From assembly GCA_002720745.1 (NCBI GenBank), contig PBJO01000004.1, positions 3,861-67,860 on the forward strand: a DNA stretch of 64,000 nt, in the 5' to 3' direction. Positions 8,584 through 17,867 of the stretch are shown piece by piece. Position 1 is the stretch's first letter. Every line of letters starts with the position of its first letter. This DNA comes from Balneola sp. (GTDB taxonomy: Bacteria > Bacteroidota > Rhodothermia > Balneolales > Balneolaceae). The notes beneath the pieces are model-generated. The model was not told the origin of the DNA, made no database searches, and was given only the letters and a program-made list of their open reading frames with translations. A program made the translations under genes and the position numbers.

Positions 8584-10401
8584 TTAATTCTGCTTTTTCT
8601 TTTCTTCTCTCTTACGCTCATTGTGGTCTAAAAAGCGTTTTCGTATTCGCAGATTTTTAGGAGTTACCTCTAGCCATTCATCTTCCTCAAGAAACTCAAT
8701 GCATTCTTCAAGGCTCATTTTTTTAGCCTGTGATACTTTAGTGGCTTCAGCAGTCTGAGTTGCACGGTGATTGGTCAAGTTTTTCTTTTTTACCACGTTC
8801 ACAACCATATCTGCTGCTCGGTTATTTATTCCTATGACCATTCCCTTATAAACTGGCTTACCCGCTTCGATAAAAAAAGTACCTCGGTCTTGAATGCCCT
8901 CCAAAGAATAATTGGTTGTCTCACCTTTTTCTAGCGCAATTAAGGCACCCCGACTTCTTCCTGGTATTTCCCCGGCAAATGGTTCATAAGTATCGAACTG
9001 TTGATGCATGATTCCTGTGCCTCGGGTTTCAGTGAGTAATTCGCTCCGAAATCCAATGAGTCCTCTGGATGGCGCTCTAAATTCAATCCTGTTATTTTCT
9101 CCTTCTTGGCTCATTCCTTGCATAATGCCCTTTCGTTTTTGCAAATTGTCTATAACCCGATTGGAATAGTCTTTGTGCACATCAACTACAACTTCTTCGA
9201 CCGGTTCATGTGGAATACTATCTATATTTTGAAAGAGTACCTCTGGTCGTGATACAGCGAACTCGTATCCTTCACGACGCATTGTTTCAATTAATATAGC
9301 CATTTGCAATTCACCTCTGCCAGAGACCTTAAAAACATCAGGACTATCTGTAAACTCCAGTTGCATCGCCACATTTGTTCGAACTTCTTTTTCTAAGCGA
9401 TCTTTTATTTGGTTAGAGGTAACATAACTGCCTTCTAAGCCTGCAAATGGGGAGTTATTCACTCTGAAATACATTGCAATGGTTGGCTTGTCTAAGTCAA
9501 CATATGATAAGGGTTCCTTATCGGAGGAATCGGTTAAGGTGTCACCGATATGAACACCTTCATATCCAGCTATGGCCACGATATCACCTGCGATTGCCTC
9601 TTCTACAGGTTCGCGCTTCAGACCACTAAAAGAAAATAGTCTTGTCACTCGGCGTTTACTTTTAACCTCACCGTTACCTTTTACTAAAGAGAGATCCTGA
9701 TTCACTTTTACAACACCTTGCTCGATACGACCTACTGCAATCCGGCCCACATAGTCATTCCAATCTATGGAACTTATAAGCATCTTGAACGGGACATTCA
9801 TAGGTTGTTCAGGCGCGGGTACATGTTCAATTATAAGATTCATTAAACTCGATAAATCATCGTCTATGCTATTGGGTTGTCTACCTGCAATCCCCTCTTT
9901 TGCAACTGCATAAAGTACAGGAAATTCTAACTGTTCATCGGTAGCATCAAGCACAACAAAGAGGTCAAATATTTCATTAAGTACATCGTCTGGCCTTGCA
10001 TCCTTTCGGTCAATCTTATTGATTAACACAATAGGTTTATACCCTAGGCTTAGGGATTTCCTGAGAACAAATTTAGTTTGTGGAAGCGGACCTTCTGCAG
10101 CATCTACTAACAAGATAACCCCATTTACCATCTTTAAAATCCGCTCGACCTCACCCCCGAAATCGGCGTGCCCAGGCGTGTCTACGATATTAATTTTGGT
10201 ATCTTTCCAAGACACGGCTGTATTTTTGGACGAAATAGTAATTCCGCGTTCCCTTTCAAGATCACCAGAATCCATCACTCGGTCATCAACTTCTTGGTGA
10301 GCTTGGAATGTACCGCACTGTTTTAATATTTGATCTAAAAGTGTCGTCTTGCCATGATCTACATGAGCAATTATGGCAATATTTCGAAGTTCTTGTTGCA
10401 T
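8584..10401 (-). CDS. typA: Ribosome-associated GTPase TypA/BipA
   Basis: 605 residues, typical of BipA. The G domain has AHVDHGKTT (residues 12-20), the effector region [22 protein letters not shown] and NKIDR. EF-G-like domains follow, then the BipA-specific C-terminal domain with SRGALIALEKGETTNYSLEG shortened by the usual lysine-rich end. In the family this GTPase binds ribosomes and supports assembly at low temperature or under stress. It stands alone: 95 bases separate it from the carboxyltransferase gene downstream on the strand. The ATG start aligns with the family. Confidence 0.96.
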   Translation of the reverse strand: MQQELRNIAIIAHVDHGKTTLLDQILKQCGTFQAHQEVDDRVMDSGDLERERGITISSKNTAVSWKDTKINIVDTPGHADFGGEVERILKMVNGVILLVDAAEGPLPQTKFVLRKSLSLGYKPIVLINKIDRKDARPDDVLNEIFDLFVVLDATDEQLEFPVLYAVAKEGIAGRQPNSIDDDLSSLMNLIIEHVPAPEQPMNVPFKMLISSIDWNDYVGRIAVGRIEQGVVKVNQDLSLVKGNGEVKSKRRVTRLFSFSGLKREPVEEAIAGDIVAIAGYEGVHIGDTLTDSSDKEPLSYVDLDKPTIAMYFRVNNSPFAGLEGSYVTSNQIKDRLEKEVRTNVAMQLEFTDSPDVFKVSGRGELQMAILIETMRREGYEFAVSRPEVLFQNIDSIPHEPVEEVVVDVHKDYSNRVIDNLQKRKGIMQGMSQEGENNRIEFRAPSRGLIGFRSELLTETRGTGIMHQQFDTYEPFAGEIPGRSRGALIALEKGETTNYSLEGIQDRGTFFIEAGKPVYKGMVIGINNRAADMVVNVVKKKNLTNHRATQTAEATKVSQAKKMSLEECIEFLEEDEWLEVTPKNLRIRKRFLDHNERKREEKKKQN

Positions 10402-10497
10402 TTATATAGTAAGTAGATTATCTCGATACCATTTCTACACATACTAAGCCTATATCGTAGAAACTAAGTAGCACTAAAATTACGAAGATTCTACTAA

Positions 10498-12075
10498 CTA
10501 AAGAGGAAGATTGTCATGTTTTTTTTTAGGCACGCTATCTACCTTGTTTTCACTCATTTTGAAAGCATGAATCAATCGCGCTCGCGTCTCCGAAGGCAGT
10601 ACTACTTCATCAATAAATCCCCTTGCTGCAGCTTTATATGGGTGGGCAAATTCCTGAGCATATTGTCGTTCCAATTCAGCCTGTTTAACTTCGGGATCGT
10701 CTGAAGCCGCAATTTCCTCTTTGAAAATTATCTCTACTGCACCTTTGGTTCCCATGACCGCAATTTCAGCGGTTGGCCAGGCTAAATTATAGTCAGCTCG
10801 AATATGCTTTGAATTCATCACATCATACGCACCTCCATAAGCTTTACGCGTGATAACCGTACATTTTGGCACCGTTGCCTCACATAATGCATAAAGTAAT
10901 TTTGCTCCATGTTTAATAATACCGCCCCATTCCTGATCGGTTCCTGGTAGAAATCCTGGCACATCCACCAAGACCAATAATGGAATATTAAAAGCATCAC
11001 AAAAGCGAACAAATCGTGCAGCTTTTAATGATGAATCAATACACAGTACTCCTGCCATCGCAAGCGGTTGGTTCGCTACTACTCCAATACTTGCCCCATC
11101 CAATCTGGCAAAACCAGTGACCATATTCTCAGCGTAATCGGGCTGTACTTCATAAAAACTTTTCGCATCCAACAGGCCCTCAATAATATCTTTAATATCA
11201 TAGGGTTTATTGGGATTTTCTGGTATTAAGGTATCCAAAGCGGCTACTTTATGGGCATCTGGAGCACTAGAATCGTAACGCGGTGGCTTCTCCTCGCAAT
11301 TGGAGGGTAAATAGTCCATTAATCGGCGAATATCACTTAGACAAACATTATCATTAGGTGTGGCAAAATGAGCTACCCCTGATTTCTGGGTATGAATGGA
11401 AGCCCCGCCTAAATTTTCTGAACTTACCTCCTCGTGAGTAACTGTTTTAACGACATTTGGTCCGGTAACAAACATATAACTACTGTCCTTAACCATGAAG
11501 ATAAAATCAGTTAGCGCTGGTGAATAAACAGCCCCACCTGCGCAAGGGCCCATAATGGCAGAAATTTGAGGAATTACACCAGATGCCATACTGTTTCGCC
11601 AAAAAACTTCTGCATAGCCGCCCAATGCGGAAACCCCCTCTTGAATGCGTGCGCCGCCTGAATCATTCAACCCAATTACAGGGTGACCATTTTTAAGGGC
11701 TAAATCTAAGATTTTGCATATTTTCTCCGCATGGGTTTCCGATAATGACCCTCCAAATACCGTAAAATCTTGACTATAGACATAGACCGGCCGGCTGTTT
11801 ATGGTTCCTGAACCCGTTACTACTCCATCTCCCAATACTTTTTGATCTTCCAACCCAAAAGCAGACGAACGGTGGGTCACAAAAGCGTCAATTTCATGAA
11901 ACGAATTCGGGTCCAATAGTAGACCCAGTCGCTCCCTAGCTGTCAATTTCCCTTTATCATGTTGGCGCTGAATTCTTTTTTCACCTCCCCCATGTGTGCT
12001 AAACACCCGCATATCTTGCAAGCGCTGTGTATGATCGGCTGTCAACTTAGGTTTTTTGGCGTCATTTGCATTCAT
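10498..12075 (-). CDS. pccB: Acyl-CoA (propionyl-CoA type) carboxylase, carboxyltransferase beta subunit
   Basis: 525 residues with two crotonase-like halves. The N-terminal half has [37 protein letters not shown] and [12 protein letters not shown]. The C-terminal half has [26 protein letters not shown] and [10 protein letters not shown]. It ends KKKHDNLPL, close to the usual KKHGNIPL end of PccB proteins. The enzyme moves carboxyl from biotin to propionyl-CoA or a similar acyl-CoA; the alpha/biotin subunit is not in this window, so the substrate is inferred from the family. It follows an unrecognised gene by 10 bases, probably in one operon. Confidence 0.9.
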   Translation of the reverse strand: MNANDAKKPKLTADHTQRLQDMRVFSTHGGGEKRIQRQHDKGKLTARERLGLLLDPNSFHEIDAFVTHRSSAFGLEDQKVLGDGVVTGSGTINSRPVYVYSQDFTVFGGSLSETHAEKICKILDLALKNGHPVIGLNDSGGARIQEGVSALGGYAEVFWRNSMASGVIPQISAIMGPCAGGAVYSPALTDFIFMVKDSSYMFVTGPNVVKTVTHEEVSSENLGGASIHTQKSGVAHFATPNDNVCLSDIRRLMDYLPSNCEEKPPRYDSSAPDAHKVAALDTLIPENPNKPYDIKDIIEGLLDAKSFYEVQPDYAENMVTGFARLDGASIGVVANQPLAMAGVLCIDSSLKAARFVRFCDAFNIPLLVLVDVPGFLPGTDQEWGGIIKHGAKLLYALCEATVPKCTVITRKAYGGAYDVMNSKHIRADYNLAWPTAEIAVMGTKGAVEIIFKEEIAASDDPEVKQAELERQYAQEFAHPYKAAARGFIDEVVLPSETRARLIHAFKMSENKVDSVPKKKHDNLPL

Positions 12076-12085
12076 AATTCAGCTT

Positions 12086-13423
12086 TTAATCGTTAAAATA
12101 TTTCTCTAACTCATCAGTAAACTGGACCATCGTTCTTGTGGTCATATCAATATCATAAGTTGGAATTATCTCTTTTTGGAGACATTTTACCACTTTGGGC
12201 CAAATAAATTTAGACTCCAGTGTTTCTAATACATACAAATAATCTTCTTTGGATCCCTTAAAAAGTTTTTTAATGTATTTCTTTCGATTTTTTTTCAGCG
12301 CCTGTGCCAATCGATCCTCCAGCTCAACATCATCTTTTTCCTGGGTTGATGTGTTCAGCGGCTCGTCTTCGCTTTTTACCTGCAACTGCATTTGAGTATT
12401 CTGCTTGTTTATTCCCGAAGAAATGTTGCTATCCTCAAAAAATGAGCTGTTTAGATGCACATTCTTAGATTTTTCTGCATCGTCTTTTTTTATTGGACGG
12501 TTGAAGAGACTTTCATCATCAACATGGTTAGCTTCATCAATCTTTAAATCTACCTCCTGAGAGGTATGTGATTCCGCTTTCATATATAAGAAAGCAAGAG
12601 AATCTGGATGAAGACTATCTTCTTCCTCATTTATTTCCTCAGCTACCAATACAAAGGATTCTGTCTCTTCTTCTGTTTGTTTATCCTCTATCTCATCCCC
12701 TATTTGTGTAACCGCTGACTTCAACACATCAAGAAGTTGATTCACTGTTAAGTTGACTGCTGGTAACTGCTGTGACCATTCTTTTAGCCCTCGATCATCA
12801 AAATAGGTCATTAGCCAATCTGAGGGAATATCTGCCCTAGAACATACTTGATAAAAGGTCTCTAATTCTTGTTCCCACCGATCCCAATCGAACTTTTCGA
12901 ACAATTTGTTGTGCAATTGCTGAATAATTTGAGAGGCCCTAACCTTTGACAATACATGTAAATCTTTACGATGGAGGTAAAGGGGTATAAGATTCTTAAG
13001 TTCAGGAAAAAAAAGAAGCTCCTCGCATCGTGCCTCAATTTGTTTGACCTGCATTTCTACTTTATCACCATATAACCAGCTAACTAAATACTTACTTGGC
13101 TCAACCAAAATTGGCACCCAAGTATGAACAAAATCTTGACCCAGTTTTATGACATCTTCTCGTGGAACTTGGATTGTTGGCGCGGCTAACTCTAAAAAAT
13201 CTTCCCACTTTTGCCTTAACTGCGCGTGATCCCATTGAATCCAATGTTCGTTTACAGGTCTCATTGACGCTTTAAAATGCTTTTGTACTCGAAGCCAAAT
13301 ATGCTCACATAAATAGGCCGGCAATAGTTCGAAATGCTTAAATTGTGCCTCATTTACGGAAATAGGCAAAGATTTCCATTCCTCAGATAATTGTTGAGCG
13401 ACACTTTCGGATATTTTTATCAT
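12086..13423 (-). CDS. Conserved-looking protein of unknown function upstream of pccB
   Basis: 445 residues from the ATG at 13423; a GTG one codon earlier is also possible. I do not recognise the family. The first 230 residues are tryptophan- and leucine-rich and look helical and soluble. A long acidic, low-complexity linker (about 245-370, rich in E, D, S, Q) follows. A compact basic-helical C-terminal segment (about 370-445) contains LAQALKKNRKKYIKKLFKG. No signal peptide or membrane segment is visible. The domain-linker-domain form suggests an adaptor or tether. It sits 10 bases upstream of pccB, and its start is 70 bases from the divergent ABC ATPase gene. Confidence 0.75.
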   Translation of the reverse strand: MIKISESVAQQLSEEWKSLPISVNEAQFKHFELLPAYLCEHIWLRVQKHFKASMRPVNEHWIQWDHAQLRQKWEDFLELAAPTIQVPREDVIKLGQDFVHTWVPILVEPSKYLVSWLYGDKVEMQVKQIEARCEELLFFPELKNLIPLYLHRKDLHVLSKVRASQIIQQLHNKLFEKFDWDRWEQELETFYQVCSRADIPSDWLMTYFDDRGLKEWSQQLPAVNLTVNQLLDVLKSAVTQIGDEIEDKQTEEETESFVLVAEEINEEEDSLHPDSLAFLYMKAESHTSQEVDLKIDEANHVDDESLFNRPIKKDDAEKSKNVHLNSSFFEDSNISSGINKQNTQMQLQVKSEDEPLNTSTQEKDDVELEDRLAQALKKNRKKYIKKLFKGSKEDYLYVLETLESKFIWPKVVKCLQKEIIPTYDIDMTTRTMVQFTDELEKYFND

Positions 13424-13493
13424 CACGTTTGCGTGGGATTTTTGGTATACTTCAAAAATAACGTCTCTTTAGTGGTGAAACAACTCATGCTTC

Positions 13494-14126
13494 ATGATTG
13501 AACTGCAAGCAGTACAACTCCGAAAACAATATACCCATCGCCGGCTTTTTTCCGAACTAAGCTTTGAACATCGTTCAGGTTTACTTGGAGTTGCCGGCGC
13601 CAACGGCAGTGGAAAGTCTACCCTACTCCGATGTCTTGCTCTTTTACAAGGTGTTGACGCAGGAAAAATACACTGGAGCCGAAAAAACCAAGAGTTGACG
13701 CGACAGGATTTCAGGAGTTCTATTGGATTTGTTGCCCCAAATATTCAGTTCTATGACGAACTAACAGTGCAAGAAAACTTAGACTTTGTGCAAAAAATTA
13801 GCGGATTTGGTCAACTTTCACTACCTGATAATCAAGTTACACCTATCGATTGGTTGGCTAAGATGCAGATAAAAGATTTAGCCGAGTATCGGTATCACAG
13901 TTTATCTACAGGGCAACAACAAAGAGTTAAATTAGCTATTGCGTTATCCCGTAATCCTAGCGTACTTTTCTTAGACGAACCTGGTGCCAATTTAGATGCA
14001 CAAGGTAAAGAACTTATAAAATATCTTTTAGCCGATCTCAAAATTAGTGGAACACTACTATTTCTGGCCTCAAACGACCCGAAAGAACTTGATCTATGTG
14101 ATCGCATATTATATTTGGATGACTAA
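13494..14126 (+). CDS. ABC transporter ATP-binding protein (orphan)
   Basis: 210 residues, a single ABC ATPase domain. Walker A is GANGSGKST (about residues 36-44), the signature is LSTGQQQRVKLA, and Walker B is LFLDEPGANLD. The H-loop position reads LASND, with asparagine where histidine is usual; related CcmA-like proteins often read ATN there. No permease gene lies nearby, so the partner and substrate are unknown. CcmA-type heme or ABC-2 export is the nearest general resemblance. It is followed after 44 bases by the M29 aminopeptidase, possibly cotranscribed. Confidence 0.88.
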   Translation: MIELQAVQLRKQYTHRRLFSELSFEHRSGLLGVAGANGSGKSTLLRCLALLQGVDAGKIHWSRKNQELTRQDFRSSIGFVAPNIQFYDELTVQENLDFVQKISGFGQLSLPDNQVTPIDWLAKMQIKDLAEYRYHSLSTGQQQRVKLAIALSRNPSVLFLDEPGANLDAQGKELIKYLLADLKISGTLLFLASNDPKELDLCDRILYLDD

Positions 14127-14170
14127 GTTCGAATAAACAAATGCAACTTTAATCATAAACTCTTTATTCT

Positions 14171-15259
14171 GTGATATCAACCTACGACTACCAGCTCGCC
14201 GACTTAATTTTAGACCATAGTACCGAAGTACATGCCAACGATAATGTAATGGTGCAGCTGATCGGCTTAAATGGTATTGATCTTCTCCGGGCACTTGTTG
14301 AAGGGGTGCGAAAGCGAGGTGCACATCCTTTTATCCAAATCATAGATACTGAAATACAAAGAGAGTTAATTGAGCAAGGAAATGAAAATTTTTGGAAAAT
14401 TCAGGCTAAAGTTGACCAGCTTCCATTGATGAAACAAATGGATGTATTTATTGGTATTAGAGCATCTGAAAATATTTATGAACAATCAAAAGCAACTAAA
14501 GATGCCAACAAGGCTTATTCAGAATATTTTTTAAAACCTGTACATTTTGATGAGCGAGTAAATAATACGCGCTGGTGTATTATGCGATATCCATCCCCAG
14601 CATTTGCAATGAATGCGAAATTACCAACCCATGAATTTACTCGATTCTATTATGATGCTTGCCTGGTCGATTATGGTCAGCTTAAAAAAGCCATGGTACC
14701 TTTGGAGAAACGCCTAAGAGCAACAGATCAAGTTCACCTAAAAGGAGAAGGAACGGACATCATACTGTCAGTAAAAGGGCAGAATTGGATACCATGTTTT
14801 GGCAGACATAACATCCCAGATGGAGAAATATTTAGCTCCCCTATCATTGACTCGGTGCAAGGCTTCATCACCTATGCTCCAAGCGTCTACCAAGGTAAAC
14901 CATTTGAATTTGTAACTCTAGAAGTCAAAAATGGGGTGGTGATTGAATTTGATTCCTCCAATAATGATGCCCTCCGAGGCATTTTAGACACTGATATGGG
15001 TTCTAGACGTTTTGGTGAATTCAGCTTTGGTACAAATCCAGTTATTTCTTCACCCATGTGTGATATATTATTTGATGAAAAAATTTATGGATCAAACCAT
15101 CTAACCCTAGGTAAAGATTATGAGGTAGCTCCCAATGGCAATAACAGTACTATTCATTGGGATTTGGTTTGTATAGGTGCTGATGTATACCTAGATGGTC
15201 AGCTCATCCGTAAGTGCCGAGAATATGTGGTAGAAGATTTAAGAGGACTGAATCCGTAA
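14171..15259 (+). CDS. M29-family aminopeptidase
   Basis: 362 residues with a GTG start that aligns with the family. The dinuclear metal-site motifs of M29 (AmpS/AmpT type) are in order: glutamate in NIPDGEIFSSP (about 219), glutamate in FGEFSFGTNP (about 283), histidine in IYGSNHLTLG (about 310), and histidine and aspartate in STIHWDLV (about 329 and 331). These cytosolic enzymes remove N-terminal residues from peptides. No signal peptide is seen. It lies downstream of an orphan ABC ATPase and is convergent with the aldehyde dehydrogenase gene 24 bases away. Confidence 0.93.
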   Translation: MISTYDYQLADLILDHSTEVHANDNVMVQLIGLNGIDLLRALVEGVRKRGAHPFIQIIDTEIQRELIEQGNENFWKIQAKVDQLPLMKQMDVFIGIRASENIYEQSKATKDANKAYSEYFLKPVHFDERVNNTRWCIMRYPSPAFAMNAKLPTHEFTRFYYDACLVDYGQLKKAMVPLEKRLRATDQVHLKGEGTDIILSVKGQNWIPCFGRHNIPDGEIFSSPIIDSVQGFITYAPSVYQGKPFEFVTLEVKNGVVIEFDSSNNDALRGILDTDMGSRRFGEFSFGTNPVISSPMCDILFDEKIYGSNHLTLGKDYEVAPNGNNSTIHWDLVCIGADVYLDGQLIRKCREYVVEDLRGLNP

Positions 15260-15283
15260 CCTTTTCCAAACATAATATTCAAA

Positions 15284-16795
15284 TTAGTCCACGTCAAAGG
15301 ATATGCCTTGCGCTAAAGGCAGAGTATCACCCCAGTTGATCGTGTTAGTTTGACGCCGCATATAAGCTTTCCAAGCGTCACTGCCGGATTCGCGACCTCC
15401 GCCTGTTTCTTTCTCCCCACCAAAAGCCCCTCCAATCTCAGCGCCACTTGTACCTATGTTAATGTTTGCAATACCACAATCTGAGCCAGTAGCGCTTAAA
15501 AAGCGCTCGGCTTCGCGCAGGTTCAACGTGAACATAGCTGAACTCAAGCCTTGCTTTACACCATTATGCATAGCGAAAGCTTCTTTTTGTGTGCGGTATT
15601 TTAAAAGATATAGAATAGGTGCAAATGTTTCTTCCTGGACAATTTCATAATCATTTTCAGCTTCAATAATAGCTGGTGTTACGTAGTTACCCTCTCTTTC
15701 TATTACTTGCCCGCCATAAACAAGTGTACCACCCTCGTTTTGAGCCTTTTTGAGGGCATTTTGCATAGCATCTACCGCAGCTTGATCAATCATAGGGCCT
15801 ACTAGTGTATCCGGTTTTAATGGATCTCCAATTGTGATTCTTTGATAAATGCTCACCAAGCGATCTTTTACTTTATCGTAGACATCTTGATGGACAATAA
15901 GACGCCGTGTACTTGTGCATCGCTGACCACAAGTTCCCACCGCCCCAAATACCGTTGCTCGAATGGCCATTTCCAAGTCAGCATCTTTACTAATTATAAT
16001 AGCATTATTGCCACCTAACTCTAAGATGCTTTTACCCAATCTACTGCCCACTACTTTTGCCACTTCCTTACCCATACGTACCGATCCAGTAGCTGATATT
16101 AATGGAATTCGTGAATCGGTAGTCATCCATTCACCTAGCTCACGATCACCTGTAATCAAGTTGAATATACCTTCAGAAAGATTATTCTCTTTAAGCACTT
16201 TTGCCACAATTTTTTGAATAGCAACTCCACAAAGCGGTGTTTTTTCCGAGCCTTTCCATACCATCACATTTCCACAAACTGCCGCAATCATGGCATTCCA
16301 ACTCCACACTGCAACAGGGAAATTAAAAGCAGATATGATGCCTACAATACCCAACGGATGCCACTGTTCATACATGCGATGCTCAGGACGTTCGCTATGC
16401 ATAGTTAAGCCATAAAGCTGTCGACTCAGTCCAGTTGCAAAATCACAAATATCGATCATTTCTTGCACCTCACCCAGACCTTCCTGATGGATTTTACCCA
16501 TCTCATAAGTAACTAACTTGCCGAGTGGTTCCTTGAATTCACGCAATTTAACACCAATTTGACGCACAATCTCGCCTCTCAGCGGGGCAGGCATTTCACG
16601 CCATACTAGATGCGCACTTTGCGCGGTAGCAATTACCTGTTCGTATTGCTCTTTCGATGTTTGAGTAACATTAGCAATCTTTTTTCCGTCAACAGGCGTG
16701 TAGCTACTGACAAGGGATTTGCTTTCTATGTGTTTAGTACCTGTACTAGTTCCTGCATTTACCCCCTCAATACCTAATTTGCGTAAAAAATCCAT
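15284..16795 (-). CDS. amaB: ALDH7-type aldehyde dehydrogenase (aminoadipate-semialdehyde dehydrogenase family)
   Basis: 503 residues. The NAD-binding part has ISAFNFPVAVWSWN, VWKGSEKTPLC and SATGSVRMGKEVA. The catalytic glutamate is in ILELGGNN (about 259) and the nucleophile is the last cysteine of GTCGQRCTSTRR (about 293). GTCGQRCT and the C-terminal FGGEKETGGGRESGSDAWK are hallmarks of the ALDH7/antiquitin group, which oxidises alpha-aminoadipate semialdehyde (piperideine-6-carboxylate) in lysine breakdown. No other lysine-catabolic gene is adjacent, so the substrate rests on family membership. It is monocistronic by spacing. Confidence 0.9.
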   Translation of the reverse strand: MDFLRKLGIEGVNAGTSTGTKHIESKSLVSSYTPVDGKKIANVTQTSKEQYEQVIATAQSAHLVWREMPAPLRGEIVRQIGVKLREFKEPLGKLVTYEMGKIHQEGLGEVQEMIDICDFATGLSRQLYGLTMHSERPEHRMYEQWHPLGIVGIISAFNFPVAVWSWNAMIAAVCGNVMVWKGSEKTPLCGVAIQKIVAKVLKENNLSEGIFNLITGDRELGEWMTTDSRIPLISATGSVRMGKEVAKVVGSRLGKSILELGGNNAIIISKDADLEMAIRATVFGAVGTCGQRCTSTRRLIVHQDVYDKVKDRLVSIYQRITIGDPLKPDTLVGPMIDQAAVDAMQNALKKAQNEGGTLVYGGQVIEREGNYVTPAIIEAENDYEIVQEETFAPILYLLKYRTQKEAFAMHNGVKQGLSSAMFTLNLREAERFLSATGSDCGIANINIGTSGAEIGGAFGGEKETGGGRESGSDAWKAYMRRQTNTINWGDTLPLAQGISFDVD

Positions 16796-16950
16796 ATAAA
16801 TAGTTTGTACATAATTATCGTATTAAGATACGTACTTACGCATTAAATCACAGACAAATAGCCATAAATCTTCTTCTAAACCATAGTGTTATTCTACCTA
16901 TTTTAAGGCTCAATTAACTACCTTTTCATTCTTGTCACCAACTCTAAGCT

Positions 16951-17793
16951 ATGAATACAGCCAGCCAGAAACAGTTAACTCTACTTCGCAAGCTTAAACA
17001 TAAAAAACATCGTGAACAATTAAGTGTTTTTTTGGCCGAAGGCTATCATACTGTAGAACAAATTGTATCTAACAAAAGACTTATAATAGATAAGTTATTC
17101 ATCGATTTCGAACATTTAGAGTGTGCGCAGTTAGATTATCTACTCGCATCCGGATTACATGCGGACCGGATATATACAACGAATAAGAGCACTATAAAAG
17201 AACTTTCGGATACCGAAAATACTTCTGGCTGGCTGGCTATTGTACAAATTCCAAAGTCCGATTCATTAGACAGTTTACTAGATGCTGCTTCCATTGCTTG
17301 TGAACCAATTTCTAAGACTTATTCAACAATGGAAAACGATTCAATCCTAATTGCTTTAGATCAAATTCAAGACCCAGGAAATATGGGGACTATTATCAGA
17401 ACTGCTGTTTGGTTCGGTGTACAAGGTATATTACTTGGAGAAGGTTGCGTTGATATTTGGAATCCTAAAGTAGTTAGGAGTAGTGTTGGAGCATCTGGGA
17501 TGGTGGCTCATGCCACTGCTAAATTAGAAGATGCCTTAATGCAGTGCCAACAAAAAGGATGGACTATCATGCTCTTGGATGGCTCAGCAGACGCCATTCA
17601 ACTCTCATCTGAGCTACCTAAGGGTCCTAAAGTTTGGGTACTTGGGAATGAATCTAGAGGTCTATCAGCCCGTTTAAAAGAAATTCCTGAATCTATTCGC
17701 TACCGAATAGAGAAGCAGTGTATAGGGGTTGATAGTTTGAATGCAGCCATGGCTATAGGTATAGCACTTTATCGAAGTATTAACTTTAAATAA
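16951..17793 (+). CDS. TrmH/SpoU-family RNA 2'-O-methyltransferase
   Basis: 280 residues. The N-terminal substrate-binding domain (KHKKHREQLSVFLAEGYHTV) resembles SpoU_sub_bind. The C-terminal SPOUT knot has motif 1 DQIQDPGNMGTIIRTA (about 140), NPKVVRSSVGASG, motif 2 WVLGNESRGLS (about 230) and motif 3 DSLNAAMAIGIALY (about 260). The family methylates ribose 2'-OH of rRNA or tRNA using SAM. It resembles the RlmB/TsnR-like group more than TrmL, but the target nucleotide cannot be read from sequence. The phoH remnant begins 75 bases downstream. Confidence 0.93.
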   Translation: MNTASQKQLTLLRKLKHKKHREQLSVFLAEGYHTVEQIVSNKRLIIDKLFIDFEHLECAQLDYLLASGLHADRIYTTNKSTIKELSDTENTSGWLAIVQIPKSDSLDSLLDAASIACEPISKTYSTMENDSILIALDQIQDPGNMGTIIRTAVWFGVQGILLGEGCVDIWNPKVVRSSVGASGMVAHATAKLEDALMQCQQKGWTIMLLDGSADAIQLSSELPKGPKVWVLGNESRGLSARLKEIPESIRYRIEKQCIGVDSLNAAMAIGIALYRSINFK

Positions 17794-17867
17794 GCCATTG
17801 TATGTGGCAGGGTCATTCCATTTATTGATGGTGGCTCCCAATGATTTCATATACATCCCCAACGCAA

